Source of the DNA: a virus
IMG/VR virus record: IMGVR_UViG_3300021961_000313
Location: 1 to 34,427 of that record
DNA: 34,427 bases
Direction: 5' to 3' (one strand)
The position numbers and the translations under genes are program-made. Positions 7,960 through 17,112 of the stretch are shown here, in pieces; the stretch's first letter is position 1, and each line of letters starts with the position of its first letter. The notes under the pieces are model-generated. The model worked only from the letters and a program-made list of their open reading frames with translations, was not told where the DNA came from and searched no databases.

Positions 7960-9024
7960 ATGGCTAAAATACCAATTCTGACCGATACTCATTGCGGAAT
8001 CAGAAACTCATCTCAAGTTTTTATTGATTATCAAGAAAAATTTTATAAAGATGTCTTCTTCCCATATTGCAAAGAAAATAACGTAAAGACTATTTTGCAT
8101 GGTGGTGACTATTATGACCATCGCAAATACGTTAACTTTAAAGCGCAGCATTCAAATCGTAAAATGTTCCTTGAGCCATTAAGACAAATGGGAATGCATA
8201 TGGATATTATTCCAGGTAATCATGATGTCTTTTATAAAAATACAAATGACCTTTGTTCACTTAAAGAATTGCTTGGTTTTTATACGGCTAATGTGAATAT
8301 TATAATGCAGCCAACAGTTAATGATTATAATGGCCTTCATATTGCGATGCTTCCTTGGGTAAATAATTCGAATTATATTGAGTCAATTGATTTCATTAAA
8401 CATTGTAAAGCGTCTTGGCTTCTTGGTCATCTTGAGCTTGATGGTTTTGAAATGATGAAAGGAATTACAAATCAAGGCGGTATGAATGCGACTCTTTTTC
8501 AAAGATTTGAAAAAGTGCTTACTGGTCATTTTCATACTAAATCATCAAAAGGTAATATTGATTATCTTGGGTCAAGTATGGAATTCACATGGTCTGATTG
8601 TGATGATCCAAAATATTTCCATGTAATTGATACTGAAACTCGTGAACTTGAGATGGTTCGTAATCCAATTACTCTTTTTAAAAAAATATGGTATGATGAT
8701 ACAAATAGAGATTATTCCAAATATGATGTATCAACTTTAGATAATCATTTTATTAAAATAATTGTTCAAAATAAAAATGATCCATTTATGTTTGATAAGT
8801 TTATTGATCGTATTAATGGGCTTAATATACATGAATTAAAAATAGCTGAAGACTTTTCTGAATTTATGGGTGATAATGTTGACGATTCAAAAATTAATTT
8901 TGAAGATACATCACAAATATTGAATTCTTATATAGATGAGATAGATACTAATTTAAATCGTGAAAGACTTAAAAAAATTATAAATGGCATATATATAGAA
9001 TCTATAAACAAGGATATTATATAA
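7960..9024 (+). CDS. 47: Recombination endonuclease subunit gp47 (SbcD/Mre11-like)
   Basis: gp47 is the nuclease of the T4 Mre11-Rad50-type complex that resects DNA ends for recombination and helps degrade host DNA. The 354-residue protein shows the metallophosphoesterase motifs in order: DTHCG (Asp9, His11), HGGDYYDH (47-54), PGNHD (85-89), GHLELDG (156-162) and TGHFHTK (188-194). It overlaps the gp46 start by one base (ATAATG), so the two subunits should be made together. Matches T4 gp47 in length (339) and neighbour. Confidence 0.95.
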   Translation: MAKIPILTDTHCGIRNSSQVFIDYQEKFYKDVFFPYCKENNVKTILHGGDYYDHRKYVNFKAQHSNRKMFLEPLRQMGMHMDIIPGNHDVFYKNTNDLCSLKELLGFYTANVNIIMQPTVNDYNGLHIAMLPWVNNSNYIESIDFIKHCKASWLLGHLELDGFEMMKGITNQGGMNATLFQRFEKVLTGHFHTKSSKGNIDYLGSSMEFTWSDCDDPKYFHVIDTETRELEMVRNPITLFKKIWYDDTNRDYSKYDVSTLDNHFIKIIVQNKNDPFMFDKFIDRINGLNIHELKIAEDFSEFMGDNVDDSKINFEDTSQILNSYIDEIDTNLNRERLKKIINGIYIESINKDII

Positions 9025-10742
9025 TGATAGTCTTCGAATCTATTGAATGGGTCAATTTTTTATCAACTGGAAACAATCCTACTAAGATATTACTAAATAA
9101 AAGCGATACAACTCTTATCGTTGGCCAAAACGGTTCAGGTAAGTCTACTCTTCTTGATGCGCTTTCATTTGGATTATTTGGTAAACCACATCGTAATATT
9201 AATAAAAATCAATTAATTAATTCAATAAATCAAAAGAATTGTAAAGTTACAATTGAATTAAAAGTTGATAATGTTTTATATAAGATTATACGTGCAATTA
9301 AACCAAACTTATTTGAAATTTATAAAAATGGTAAATTAATTAATCAGGATTCAAAGACTCGTGATTATCAAAAGATCCTAGAAAATAATATTCTTAAATT
9401 TAATTATAAGTCTTTTCACCAAATCATTGTACTTGGTTCTTCTTCATTTGTACCATTTATGCAATTACCACAATGGCAAAGACGTGAAATAATTGAAGAC
9501 CTTTTGGATATTTCAATATTCTCTACAATGCGTGAAATCGTAAAAGAAAATACGGCAAAGATAAAAGAACAAATTTCAAATAATGATTATGATTTTCAAT
9601 TGACTAAAGAAAAAATTAAATTGAAGCAGGATTATATTAATGAGATTAATCAAATCAATGATGATATTATTGCTGGTAAAAGATTAGAACAAAAAAATAT
9701 TGAAAATGATATTATTAATAAGCAAAAAGAAATTGCTGAAAAATATAATAGTGTAAATATAGATATAGAAACATTAAAATTAGATCTATATAGCTTAAAT
9801 GAAACAAAACATAAAATTATAGAAGAGTCTTCTGATGTAAAAAACCAAATTAAAAATATTGTAAAAAGCGTAAAATTTTATGAAACGAACGATCATTGTC
9901 CTACTTGTGAACAAGATATTAATGATGAATTAAAGAATACACACATCGAAAAAGCAAAGGAAAACGCTAAATCTTTGCAATCAATTATGGATTCAATTGA
10001 TAAAAGCGAACAAGATACAAATAATAAGATTAAAACAATGCAATCAAATCTTGATGCATTGCAAGAGAATCAATCATTAATTAAAATGAACGAAAATTTA
10101 ATTGAAAAAATGTTTGATCAAATTGCTTTGATTGATAAACAAATTGATGATTTAAAAAATAAAGATTCTGATGTTTCACAATCTAAATCTGAACTTGAAA
10201 AACTTATAAATGCACGTACACATCTTGAAGAACAACGATATGAATTATTAGATAATAGATTATATTATGACGCAATATATCAATTACTTCTTGATAGTGG
10301 TATTAAAACAAAAATTATTAAACAATATCTTCCAATAATTAATAAGCTAATTAATAATTATTTACAGGTAATGGACTTTTTTATATCATTTAATCTTAAT
10401 GAAATGTTTGACGAGGATATACGTTCTCGACATCGTGATACATTTAAATATGAATCATTTTCAGAAGGTGAAAAAGCTCGTATTGATTTAAGTCTTCTTT
10501 TTACATGGAGACAAATCGCAAAAATGAAAAATTCCATTTCTTGTAATCTTCTTATTCTCGATGAAACTTTTGATTCAAGTCTTGATTATGATGGTATTGA
10601 TAATCTTACAAAAATACTATCGACACTTGATAAAAACACTTCTACCTTTATTATTACTCATAAAGCAGATGCTCTTGAAGATAAATTTAGGTCAAAAATT
10701 ACGTTTATAAAAGAAAAGAATTTTAGTAAAATTGCAGCGTAA
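9024..10742 (+). CDS. 46: Recombination endonuclease subunit gp46 (SbcC/Rad50-like)
   Basis: gp46 is the ABC-type ATPase partner of gp47. In 572 residues (T4 560) it shows Walker A GQNGSGKS (34-41), a long coiled coil (about 180-410) interrupted by the zinc-hook CPTC (Cys292, Cys295), the ABC signature SFSEGEKAR (478-486) and Walker B LLILDE (509-514). The end of the gene leads straight into the promoter for gp45. Confidence 0.96.
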   Translation: MIVFESIEWVNFLSTGNNPTKILLNKSDTTLIVGQNGSGKSTLLDALSFGLFGKPHRNINKNQLINSINQKNCKVTIELKVDNVLYKIIRAIKPNLFEIYKNGKLINQDSKTRDYQKILENNILKFNYKSFHQIIVLGSSSFVPFMQLPQWQRREIIEDLLDISIFSTMREIVKENTAKIKEQISNNDYDFQLTKEKIKLKQDYINEINQINDDIIAGKRLEQKNIENDIINKQKEIAEKYNSVNIDIETLKLDLYSLNETKHKIIEESSDVKNQIKNIVKSVKFYETNDHCPTCEQDINDELKNTHIEKAKENAKSLQSIMDSIDKSEQDTNNKIKTMQSNLDALQENQSLIKMNENLIEKMFDQIALIDKQIDDLKNKDSDVSQSKSELEKLINARTHLEEQRYELLDNRLYYDAIYQLLLDSGIKTKIIKQYLPIINKLINNYLQVMDFFISFNLNEMFDEDIRSRHRDTFKYESFSEGEKARIDLSLLFTWRQIAKMKNSISCNLLILDETFDSSLDYDGIDNLTKILSTLDKNTSTFIITHKADALEDKFRSKITFIKEKNFSKIAA

Positions 10743-10747
10743 AACTA

Positions 10748-10776
10748 TTTACATTCAAACAAAAACAGTATATAAT
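10748..10776 (+). promoter_or_regulatory. Promoter for clamp/clamp-loader operon
   Basis: CTATTTACATT with TTTACA at 10748-10753, a 17-nt spacer and TATAAT at 10771-10776. It lies between the gp46 stop and the gp45 ATG (10808), giving a leader of about 25 nt. Confidence 0.75.
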
Positions 10777-10807
10777 TGTATTCAATATTAATAAGGAAAT
10801 CTATATT

Positions 10808-11509
10808 ATGCAAATCAATCAAGAAACCATGGCAGTTCTTAAAAACTATGCTACTATCAACTCTAACTTTGTATTTAAAAATGGTGAATATATCAGTACC
10901 ATTGCTGAAGCAAAAAATATTTTGTCAGTATATAAACTTGATACTCCTTTTGAAAAAGAAGTTGGTATTTATGATATGCCACAATTCTTATCAGCATGTG
11001 CTCTTGTTTCAAATCCTCGCTTTGAGTTTAAAGACGATTATGTTAATATTAAAAGTGAAAGTGGATTGGAAAATATAACATATTATTATTCTGAACCAGA
11101 ACTTCTTACTCATCCAACTGAGAAGATGATTGAAAATGCTATGAATGCAGAACAAAATGATATTCTTGTATCATTTGAACTAACACAAGAAAATCTTGGT
11201 AGACTTCGTCAAGCTGCTTCTGCTCTAGGTCATACTGATTTAGTAATTTCGAAAAAAGCTGATCAAGTAAATGTCTCTTTGTCGGTAAGTGATTGTTCAA
11301 ATACAACAGCCAATAGCTTTGCTATTGATGTACCTGCTCAAGCTAATATTAACGAGTTTAATTTAGTATTAAACATTGCAAATCTTAAAATTCTTTCTGG
11401 ACAAACATATCAAGTGAATATTCTTGAAAAACTCATTGCTCATATTAATAATAGTAATCTAAGTTATTGGATTGCTCTTGAAAAATCAAAATCAACATTT
11501 AACAAATAG
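10808..11509 (+). CDS. 45: DNA polymerase sliding clamp gp45
   Basis: gp45 forms the trimeric ring that tethers the polymerase and, in T4, also activates late transcription with gp55/gp33. The 233-residue product (T4 228) has no catalytic motif, as expected. It is recognised by length, by the N-terminal pattern 'ETMAVLKNYATINSNFVFK' (T4: STIEVLKNFATINKNIVFE style) and by its place between 46 and 44-62. The ATG at 10808 has AAGGAA about 8 nt upstream. Own promoter at 10748. Confidence 0.93.
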   Translation: MQINQETMAVLKNYATINSNFVFKNGEYISTIAEAKNILSVYKLDTPFEKEVGIYDMPQFLSACALVSNPRFEFKDDYVNIKSESGLENITYYYSEPELLTHPTEKMIENAMNAEQNDILVSFELTQENLGRLRQAASALGHTDLVISKKADQVNVSLSVSDCSNTTANSFAIDVPAQANINEFNLVLNIANLKILSGQTYQVNILEKLIAHINNSNLSYWIALEKSKSTFNK

Positions 11510-11517
11510 AGGTAAAA

Positions 11518-11718
11518 ATGGCTAAAGATAAAGAAACAGAAGATATTATCTATAATCTATCAAATCGTGTTGCACGTTCAGGTATTGCAGTAATTGATAC
11601 ATTGACAACTCGTGGCGGTTTTAAAGGTGAAGAACTAAGTACAATTGGTCAATTGCGAGATCAATGTGTTCAAATAATTTCTATATGTGAAGAACGAGCA
11701 CAACAGAATACACAATAA
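11518..11718 (+). CDS. Small conserved protein between clamp and clamp loader
   Basis: A 66-residue soluble, mostly helical protein with an AGAGG ribosome binding site about 6 nt before its ATG. It lies 8 nt after gp45 and 30 nt before gp44. I do not recognise it; there are no motifs. Being inside the replisome operon suggests a replication or transcription accessory, but that is only context. Confidence 0.75.
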   Translation: MAKDKETEDIIYNLSNRVARSGIAVIDTLTTRGGFKGEELSTIGQLRDQCVQIISICEERAQQNTQ

Positions 11719-11748
11719 TACTAACTATTATATTATGAAAAGGCTATC

Positions 11749-12687
11749 ATGTCTAGTGACAATTTTCTTTATGTCGAAAAATATCGACCACAAACTATAT
11801 CTGATTGTATTTTACCAAAAGATATTACTAAAACATTTGAGTCAATAATCAAATCTGGTGAAATTCCAAATATGATTTTTAGTGGTTCTGCGGGTGTTGG
11901 TAAAACAACCGTAGCAAAAGCTTTATGCAATCAACTTCAACTTGATTATTTAATGATTAATGGTTCTGAAGAAGGCAATATCGATACTCTTCGTGGTAAG
12001 ATTAAACAATTTGCTTCATCTGTATCTCTTATGGGTGGCTATAAAGTAATTATACTTGATGAAGCAGATTATTTAAATCCTCAATCAACACAACCAGCAT
12101 TGCGTGGCTTTATTGAAGAGTTTTCAAATAATTGTCGATTTATTCTTACTTGTAATTTTAAAAATCGTATTATTAAACCATTACATTCTAGATGTTCTGT
12201 TATTGAGTTCAATATTCCAAATGGTGAAAAAGCAAAATTAGCTCATGCGTTTTTTCTTCGATTAAAAGAAATTATTAAGGTTGAAAAACTTGATATTGAT
12301 AATGCTGGATGTGTTGCATTAATTGAAAAACATTTCCCAGATTGGCGTCGTGTTTTAAATGAAATACAAAAAATTGGTATGACTGGTTATAAAGATATGT
12401 CACCAATTAATATGGATACTGATAATTTTGATGTATTGATGAAAGCTCTTCAAAATAAAAATTTTAAAGATATGCGCAAATGGGTTGTTAATAATATTGA
12501 TATTGAGTCACAAGTTATTTTTAGAAAAATTTATGATAGTGCATCGCAATATCTTATACCTGAATCCATTCCACAAATTGTTGTTATACTTGCTGATTAT
12601 CAATGGAAAGATACGTTTGTTGCAGACCACGAACTCAATATAGTTGCGTGTCTTACTGAAATAATGGGTAATGCAAGGTGGAAATAA
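11749..12687 (+). CDS. 44: Clamp loader ATPase subunit gp44
   Basis: gp44 is the AAA+ subunit that, as a gp44/gp62 complex, opens gp45 and loads it on primer ends. In 312 residues (T4 319): KYRPQTISDCILP near the N-terminus, Walker A GSAGVGKT (46-53), Walker B LDEAD (103-107) and the arginine-finger SRC motif (147-149). The C-terminal collar region is helical. It is followed by gp62 one base after its stop. Confidence 0.96.
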   Translation: MSSDNFLYVEKYRPQTISDCILPKDITKTFESIIKSGEIPNMIFSGSAGVGKTTVAKALCNQLQLDYLMINGSEEGNIDTLRGKIKQFASSVSLMGGYKVIILDEADYLNPQSTQPALRGFIEEFSNNCRFILTCNFKNRIIKPLHSRCSVIEFNIPNGEKAKLAHAFFLRLKEIIKVEKLDIDNAGCVALIEKHFPDWRRVLNEIQKIGMTGYKDMSPINMDTDNFDVLMKALQNKNFKDMRKWVVNNIDIESQVIFRKIYDSASQYLIPESIPQIVVILADYQWKDTFVADHELNIVACLTEIMGNARWK

Positions 12688-12688
12688 T

Positions 12689-13078
12689 ATGAATCCCTTT
12701 GACTATCTCAATTCAATCAATATGACCAAAGAAGATATTATGGTCGATGAAGATGCTGAAAAAGGTTATAACTCATATATCATCAATCGATCACTATCTT
12801 ACTTTACCGATACGATCTTTCTTGCAAATGAAATGAATTTATATCATAATCTTGATAACCGTTTAAAATACGACTTTTTTATAAATAGTATAAGAAAAAG
12901 AAAACGGTTTAGTAAATTTATGAAAGCCGACATTTTTTCTAAGATTGATGTGATTAAAAGGTATTATAACTATTCTATTGATAAAGCAAGACAAGTTGTA
13001 AATTTATTCACTGATGAACAAATAGAAGAATTGAAGCATAGGATGCGCGAAGGTGGAACAAGATCTACAACAAAATAA
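12689..13078 (+). CDS. 62: Clamp loader small subunit gp62
   Basis: gp62 is the single non-ATPase subunit of the T4-type clamp loader. The 129-residue product resembles the short gp62 of marine T4-like phages: NPFDYLNSINMTKEDIM, then AEKGYNSYIINRSLSYFTDTIFLANEMN, then 'RKRKRFSKFMK'. T4 gp62 is longer (187). I start at 12689 rather than the in-frame 12671 because AAGGTGG stands about 8 nt upstream of 12689 and the family begins MxNPFDY. The start at 12671 would lie inside gp44 without a binding site. Confidence 0.88.
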   Translation: MNPFDYLNSINMTKEDIMVDEDAEKGYNSYIINRSLSYFTDTIFLANEMNLYHNLDNRLKYDFFINSIRKRKRFSKFMKADIFSKIDVIKRYYNYSIDKARQVVNLFTDEQIEELKHRMREGGTRSTTK

Positions 13079-13103
13079 AAAATTCAATTGGACTCCTGCA
13101 GAA

Positions 13104-13481
13104 ATGTTGGAGATTACTTTAAACGAACCAAACGACTTTCTTAAAATAATAGAAACTCTTACACGTATAGGTGTTGCGTCTAAAAAAGATAATTCACTCT
13201 ATCAAAGTGTTCATATCTTACATAAACAAGGTCGTTATTATATTATACATTTTAAAGAACTCTTTTTGCTTGATGGTAAAGTTTCAAATATAACTGAAAA
13301 TGATATTGCACGAAGAAATACAATTGCTCAATTATTAAGCGATTGGGGTCTTATACAAATAGTAGAGCCAAAACAAATTATTAATCTAATGGCACCATTA
13401 AGACAAATTAAAATTATACCTTTTAAAGATAAGGTTAATTGGAATCTAAAAAGTAAATACAATATTGGGTTAAATAATTAA
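13104..13481 (+). CDS. regA: Translational repressor RegA
   Basis: RegA binds the start regions of many early phage mRNAs (in T4 including 44, 45 and regA) and blocks translation. From Met at 13104 the 125-residue product (T4 122) aligns over its whole length: MLEITLNEPNDFLKIIETLT, IGVASKKDNSLYQSVHILHKQGRYYIIHFKEL, RRNTIAQLLSDWGL, and the end 'FKDKVNWNLKSKYNIG'. An in-frame GTG at 13053 would add 17 residues and overlap gp62, but it has no proper binding site. The start at 13104 also has only a weak upstream GGAC, so the choice rests on family length. Part of the 45-44-62-regA operon as in T4. Confidence 0.93.
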   Translation: MLEITLNEPNDFLKIIETLTRIGVASKKDNSLYQSVHILHKQGRYYIIHFKELFLLDGKVSNITENDIARRNTIAQLLSDWGLIQIVEPKQIINLMAPLRQIKIIPFKDKVNWNLKSKYNIGLNN

Positions 13482-13489
13482 TATTTTTT

Positions 13490-14074
13490 ATGAAAAATGT
13501 GAATACTAATTTTTTGGCCAGGCCAAATCCTGAAAAACCAGGTGAAAGATATAATGGACAAGGATGGGGTTTCCTCGATCCAAATAATGATTCAGTTTAT
13601 TCTTGTTGGAAAATAATTCAACAGCAAGTGAATCCTACTAATATTTTAGAAATTGGTTTTTTTGCTGGTCACTCTGCTACAACAATGCTTAACATTTGGC
13701 CTCAATCAAAACTTATATCTTATGATCCAGGTTCTTTTGCTCGTACATCTTATATTAAAGTAAGTGAACGATTTGGTAAAAGATTTGAATTTCGACCATA
13801 TGCAATTAATGAATATCCAGTTATTCCAACTAATATTGATCTTATGTTCATTGATGGATCACATCGGTATGATAAGGTTAAAATTGATATTGAGTATGCG
13901 AAAAAAATAAAACCAAAATATCTTCTTTTTGATAATGTGGAACTTCATGAAGTACGTAAAGCAATTAAAGAATCTGGTTATATGAATGAAGAAATGAATC
14001 CACAATATTTATTTTATACATGTAATCATAAAGGTATCTGTGCTCCAGGAATTTTATTGTTATTAAAAATATAA
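13490..14074 (+). CDS. Class I SAM-dependent methyltransferase (Methyltransf_24-like)
   Basis: A 194-residue protein with a Rossmann methyltransferase core: motif I NILEIGFFAGHSATTM (51-66), an acidic second strand ending LISYDP (75-80), and LMFIDGSHRYDKVKIDIEYA (118-137), the 'IDGsH.y..v..D' signature of Methyltransf_24-type enzymes, which often act on sugars or small molecules. It stands between regA and gene 43, adjacent in T4, so it is an insertion. No clear ribosome binding site precedes the ATG (only A/T). Substrate unknown: given the sugar/DNA-modification genes in the window, a sugar or base target is possible. Confidence 0.8.
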   Translation: MKNVNTNFLARPNPEKPGERYNGQGWGFLDPNNDSVYSCWKIIQQQVNPTNILEIGFFAGHSATTMLNIWPQSKLISYDPGSFARTSYIKVSERFGKRFEFRPYAINEYPVIPTNIDLMFIDGSHRYDKVKIDIEYAKKIKPKYLLFDNVELHEVRKAIKESGYMNEEMNPQYLFYTCNHKGICAPGILLLLKI

Positions 14075-14079
14075 AACTA

Positions 14080-14108
14080 TTTACATTTTACAATAATTAA
14101 TATATAAT
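14080..14108 (+). promoter_or_regulatory. Promoter for DNA polymerase gene
   Basis: CTATTTACATT with TTTACA at 14080-14085, 17 nt, TATAAT at 14103-14108. It lies just after the methyltransferase stop and 24 nt before the gene 43 ATG. A TGAGGT ribosome binding site follows. Confidence 0.75.
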
Positions 14109-14132
14109 GTTTTCTATAACTTGTGAGGTAAT

Positions 14133-16610
14133 ATGTATACATCAGTCAATCGATTTGGCAATTCAATTCTTTATCGCGGCCGCGATCTTAATGGTAATAT
14201 TGTAAAAGAAAAAATTAAATTTAAGCCTCATTTATATGTTTGCATATCAGAGCCGGCTCAATTTAAATCTATGGATGGTAAAAATCTTAAATCAATGCAA
14301 TTTGAGTCTATGCGTGAAGCAAAAGATTTTATAACACAATATGGTGATGTTTGGGATATATATGGTACAACAAATTATATCCATCAATTCATTACTCGTC
14401 GTTTTCCAAAAGACATCTCATTTGATATATCAAAAATTAATGTGGTTAATTTTGATATTGAGGTTGCTTCTAATGATGGTTTTCCAACACCAGATAAAGC
14501 TGATTGCGAAGTAATAAGTATTACCGCTCATACAAGTAATGATAATACTTATTACATTTGGGGTCTTGGTAATTACGATGAAACTAAATGCCCAGTAGAA
14601 AAATTTCGTTACGTAAAATGTAAATCAGAAGCTGATCTACTTGCCAAATTTCTTGATTGGTGGAACAATCCTAATCATACTCCCGATGCTTTAACAGGTT
14701 GGAATATTGAGTTTTTTGATATTCCATATCTTATTAATCGTACTATTAAAGTTCTTGGTGAAAGTAGAGGTCAAGATTATTCTCCTTGGAAATTAATTAA
14801 TGCTCAGACAGTAAATCGTTATGGTATTTCAAATATTAAATATGATATTTCTGGCATTCAAACTCTTGATTATTTGAAACTCTTTCAAAAATTCAATTAT
14901 ACATATGGTCCACAAGAGTCATATTCACTTGATAATATTTCATCGGTTGTTCTTGATGAAAAGAAACTCTCTTACGAAGAACATGGTTCACTTCATAGTT
15001 TATATCTCAATGACTATCAAAAATTTATTGATTATAATATTAAAGACGTTCAACTTGTTGGACGTATTGATGATAAGATGAAATTGATTGCTTTGGCAAT
15101 TACAATGGCTTATAAAGCTGGAGTTAATTTTACTGATACATTTGGCACAACTTCAATTTGGGATTCGATTATCTATCGTAAAATGGCAACAAAAAATATT
15201 GTGCCAATGCCATTAAAACAAAATATTGGAAGTCAATATCCTGGTGGTTATGTAAAAGAACCAATCCCCGGTCTTTATAATAATGTAGCATCATTCGATC
15301 TAAATTCACTATATCCAAATATTATTGTTCAATATAATATTAGTCCAGAAACATTGATTGATGGCAAAGAAGGATATAATGATCTAGTTCAATATTATCT
15401 TGATGGAAATAAACGACCAAGTGACGAATATACATGCACTGCAAATGGTACAATGTATTCAAAAGAAAAACGTGGAATTATTCCAGAAATCATTATTGAC
15501 TATTATAATGAACGTAAATCCATTAAAAAGATTATGTTAGCTTGTGAACAAGATTATGAAAAAAATCCAACACCTGAACTTGAAGCAGAAATTGTAAAAT
15601 TAAACAACTCACAAATGGCAACAAAAATCCTATTGAATAGTTTATATGGTGCACTCGGTTCAAAATACTTTAGGTATTATGATATTAATATGGCTTCTGC
15701 TATTACTCTAACAGGTCAATTGGCGATTAAAACAGCAGAAAGGGCAATAAATAATGAACTCAATAGACTCTTAGAAAATAAAAAAGATTATGTAATTGCT
15801 ATTGATACAGACTCTGTTTATATTAACTTTGATGATTGGGTACAAAAATTCTCTCCAAAAGATCCTATTAATTTTCTCGATAAAACATGTTCTGAACATT
15901 TTGAAAATGTTATTGCGCGTGCATATACTCAATTATTTGAACAGACAAATGGATATGAGCAACGTATGTGGATGGGACGTGAAGTGATTGCAGATAAAGG
16001 TATATGGACAGCAAAAAAACGTTATATCTTAAATGTTCATAATAATGAAGGTGTTCAATATACAAAACCCAAATTAAAAATTATGGGTATTCAAGCAATT
16101 CAATCAAGTACACCATATGCAATTAGAGAAAAACTAAAAGAGTCTTTTAAAGTTCTAATTGATGGATCAGAAACTCGAACACAACAATTTATTGCTAATA
16201 CTAAATCTGAATTTAAAAAATTATCAGTAGAAGAAATTGCTTTTCCAAGAGGTACAACTGAAATTAATAAATTTAGTGATCGTGGAAATATTTATCGTAA
16301 AGGTACACCTATTCATATTCGTGCGGCTTTGCTTTATAATAAAATGATAAAAGATAATGGACTTGAAAACAAGTATGAGTTAATAAAATCTGGCGATAAA
16401 ATCAAATTCGTTTATCTAAAATTACCAAATATCTTACGGGAAAATGTAATTGCGTTTAAAGACTATTTACCACCAGAATTTAATCTACATAATAGTATTA
16501 ATTATGATATGCAATTCGAAAAAGTATTCATATCGCCATTGGAGCCGATTCTCGAGGCAATTGGTTGGAGAATAGAACCATCTGTGAATCTTGAGGATCT
16601 ATTTGGTTAA
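14133..16610 (+). CDS. 43: Family B replicative DNA polymerase gp43
   Basis: The phage replicase, with 3'-5' proofreading. In 825 residues (T4 898): Exo I NFDIE (Asp108, Glu110), Exo II GWNIEFFDIPYL (Asp196), Exo III YNIKD (301-305), polymerase motif A DLNSLYP (389-395), motif B KILLNSLYGALGS (498-510) and motif C DTDS (558-561). The last residues, VNLEDLFG, match the C-terminal clamp-binding tail of T4 gp43 (..SLDFLFG), so binding to gp45 is expected. Intact, with its own promoter and a strong terminator behind it. Confidence 0.98.
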   Translation: MYTSVNRFGNSILYRGRDLNGNIVKEKIKFKPHLYVCISEPAQFKSMDGKNLKSMQFESMREAKDFITQYGDVWDIYGTTNYIHQFITRRFPKDISFDISKINVVNFDIEVASNDGFPTPDKADCEVISITAHTSNDNTYYIWGLGNYDETKCPVEKFRYVKCKSEADLLAKFLDWWNNPNHTPDALTGWNIEFFDIPYLINRTIKVLGESRGQDYSPWKLINAQTVNRYGISNIKYDISGIQTLDYLKLFQKFNYTYGPQESYSLDNISSVVLDEKKLSYEEHGSLHSLYLNDYQKFIDYNIKDVQLVGRIDDKMKLIALAITMAYKAGVNFTDTFGTTSIWDSIIYRKMATKNIVPMPLKQNIGSQYPGGYVKEPIPGLYNNVASFDLNSLYPNIIVQYNISPETLIDGKEGYNDLVQYYLDGNKRPSDEYTCTANGTMYSKEKRGIIPEIIIDYYNERKSIKKIMLACEQDYEKNPTPELEAEIVKLNNSQMATKILLNSLYGALGSKYFRYYDINMASAITLTGQLAIKTAERAINNELNRLLENKKDYVIAIDTDSVYINFDDWVQKFSPKDPINFLDKTCSEHFENVIARAYTQLFEQTNGYEQRMWMGREVIADKGIWTAKKRYILNVHNNEGVQYTKPKLKIMGIQAIQSSTPYAIREKLKESFKVLIDGSETRTQQFIANTKSEFKKLSVEEIAFPRGTTEINKFSDRGNIYRKGTPIHIRAALLYNKMIKDNGLENKYELIKSGDKIKFVYLKLPNILRENVIAFKDYLPPEFNLHNSINYDMQFEKVFISPLEPILEAIGWRIEPSVNLEDLFG

Positions 16611-16611
16611 T

Positions 16612-16633
16612 ACTGTAACAAAAATGTTACAGT
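16612..16633 (+). other. Perfect hairpin directly after gene 43
   Basis: ACTGTAACA and TGTTACAGT form a perfect 9-bp stem with an AAAA loop, starting 2 nt after the polymerase stop. No T-run follows, so it is more likely an mRNA 3' stabiliser or part of a tandem termination region than a terminator by itself. Confidence 0.7.
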
Positions 16634-16636
16634 TAT

Positions 16637-16665
16637 AAAAAAATGCATTGAACGTGCATTTTTTT
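16637..16665 (+). terminator. Rho-independent terminator after gene 43
   Basis: An 11-bp stem (AAAAAAATGCA / TGCATTTTTTT) with a 7-nt loop and a T-run; the A-run upstream would let it work in both directions. It separates gene 43 from the next promoter, which starts two bases later. Confidence 0.85.
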
Positions 16666-16666
16666 G

Positions 16667-16695
16667 TTTACATTATATATGAATTATGGTATAAT
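16667..16695 (+). promoter_or_regulatory. Promoter for 16727-19011 operon
   Basis: TTTACATT (16667-16672 as -35), 17-nt spacer, TATAAT at 16690-16695. The upstream CTA found at most sister sites is replaced by a T-run shared with the preceding terminator. Confidence 0.7.
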
Positions 16696-16726
16696 GAATA
16701 TATTAAAACAACAAAAGGACATATAA

Positions 16727-16990
16727 ATGAATATTCGTAAATCAAAAAACTATGTAACAACAATCGATTTTCTTTGTGCTGGAGACATTTTTGAACTTGA
16801 AAAAATTCGTAAAGCTGTATCTATTATCAATAAAGGTAATAATAAAAAGTATTATGTAAAACTACAAGGTCGTGGTCCACGTAAAGTGAATGCATTAGCT
16901 GATGGTCGAAGCCCTCGTGGTTACGATGCATCTCTTCCTCTTCGTCATGCTAATACAGCAGACGTATATGTATATGAAAGGAATCAATAA
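16727..16990 (+). CDS. Small conserved hypothetical protein
   Basis: An 87-residue basic protein with AAAGGA about 7 nt before the ATG. The C-terminal half is rich in Arg/Gly/Pro: GRGPRKVNALADGRSPRGYD, then LPLRHANTADVYVYER. This looks like a conserved nucleic-acid- or phosphate-binding surface, but I know no name for it. First gene of its operon; the stop overlaps the ATG of the next small gene (TAATGA). Confidence 0.8.
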   Translation: MNIRKSKNYVTTIDFLCAGDIFELEKIRKAVSIINKGNNKKYYVKLQGRGPRKVNALADGRSPRGYDASLPLRHANTADVYVYERNQ

Positions 16991-17112
16991 TGATAGACTT
17001 ATTAATTAATTCAATACAATGGTTTTTCATTGCGTTTGCTTCACTCTCTCTTGGATGGGGCCTTCGCGATATATATGTTAATCTTAAATCCTATTTGAAA
17101 GGTGATTTATAA
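16990..17112 (+). CDS. 40-residue single-pass membrane protein
   Basis: A short gene bracketed by TAATG-type one-base overlaps on both sides, with AAAGGAATC before its ATG. The product has a hydrophobic segment at about residues 4-24 (WFFIAFASLSLGWG), then RDIY and a short basic tail (NLKSYLKGDL). That is one membrane helix with an N-out/C-in type charge pattern. No known function. Its exact fit between two genes is the main argument that it is real. Confidence 0.65.
   Translation: MIDLLINSIQWFFIAFASLSLGWGLRDIYVNLKSYLKGDL

Noticed and set aside
12880-12887. TATAAATA, an exact late-promoter box, inside gene 62
   Set aside because: It lies in the middle of a coding region upstream of regA, where late transcription is not expected. 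With so much A/T a chance match is likely. RNA mapping would be needed to accept it.
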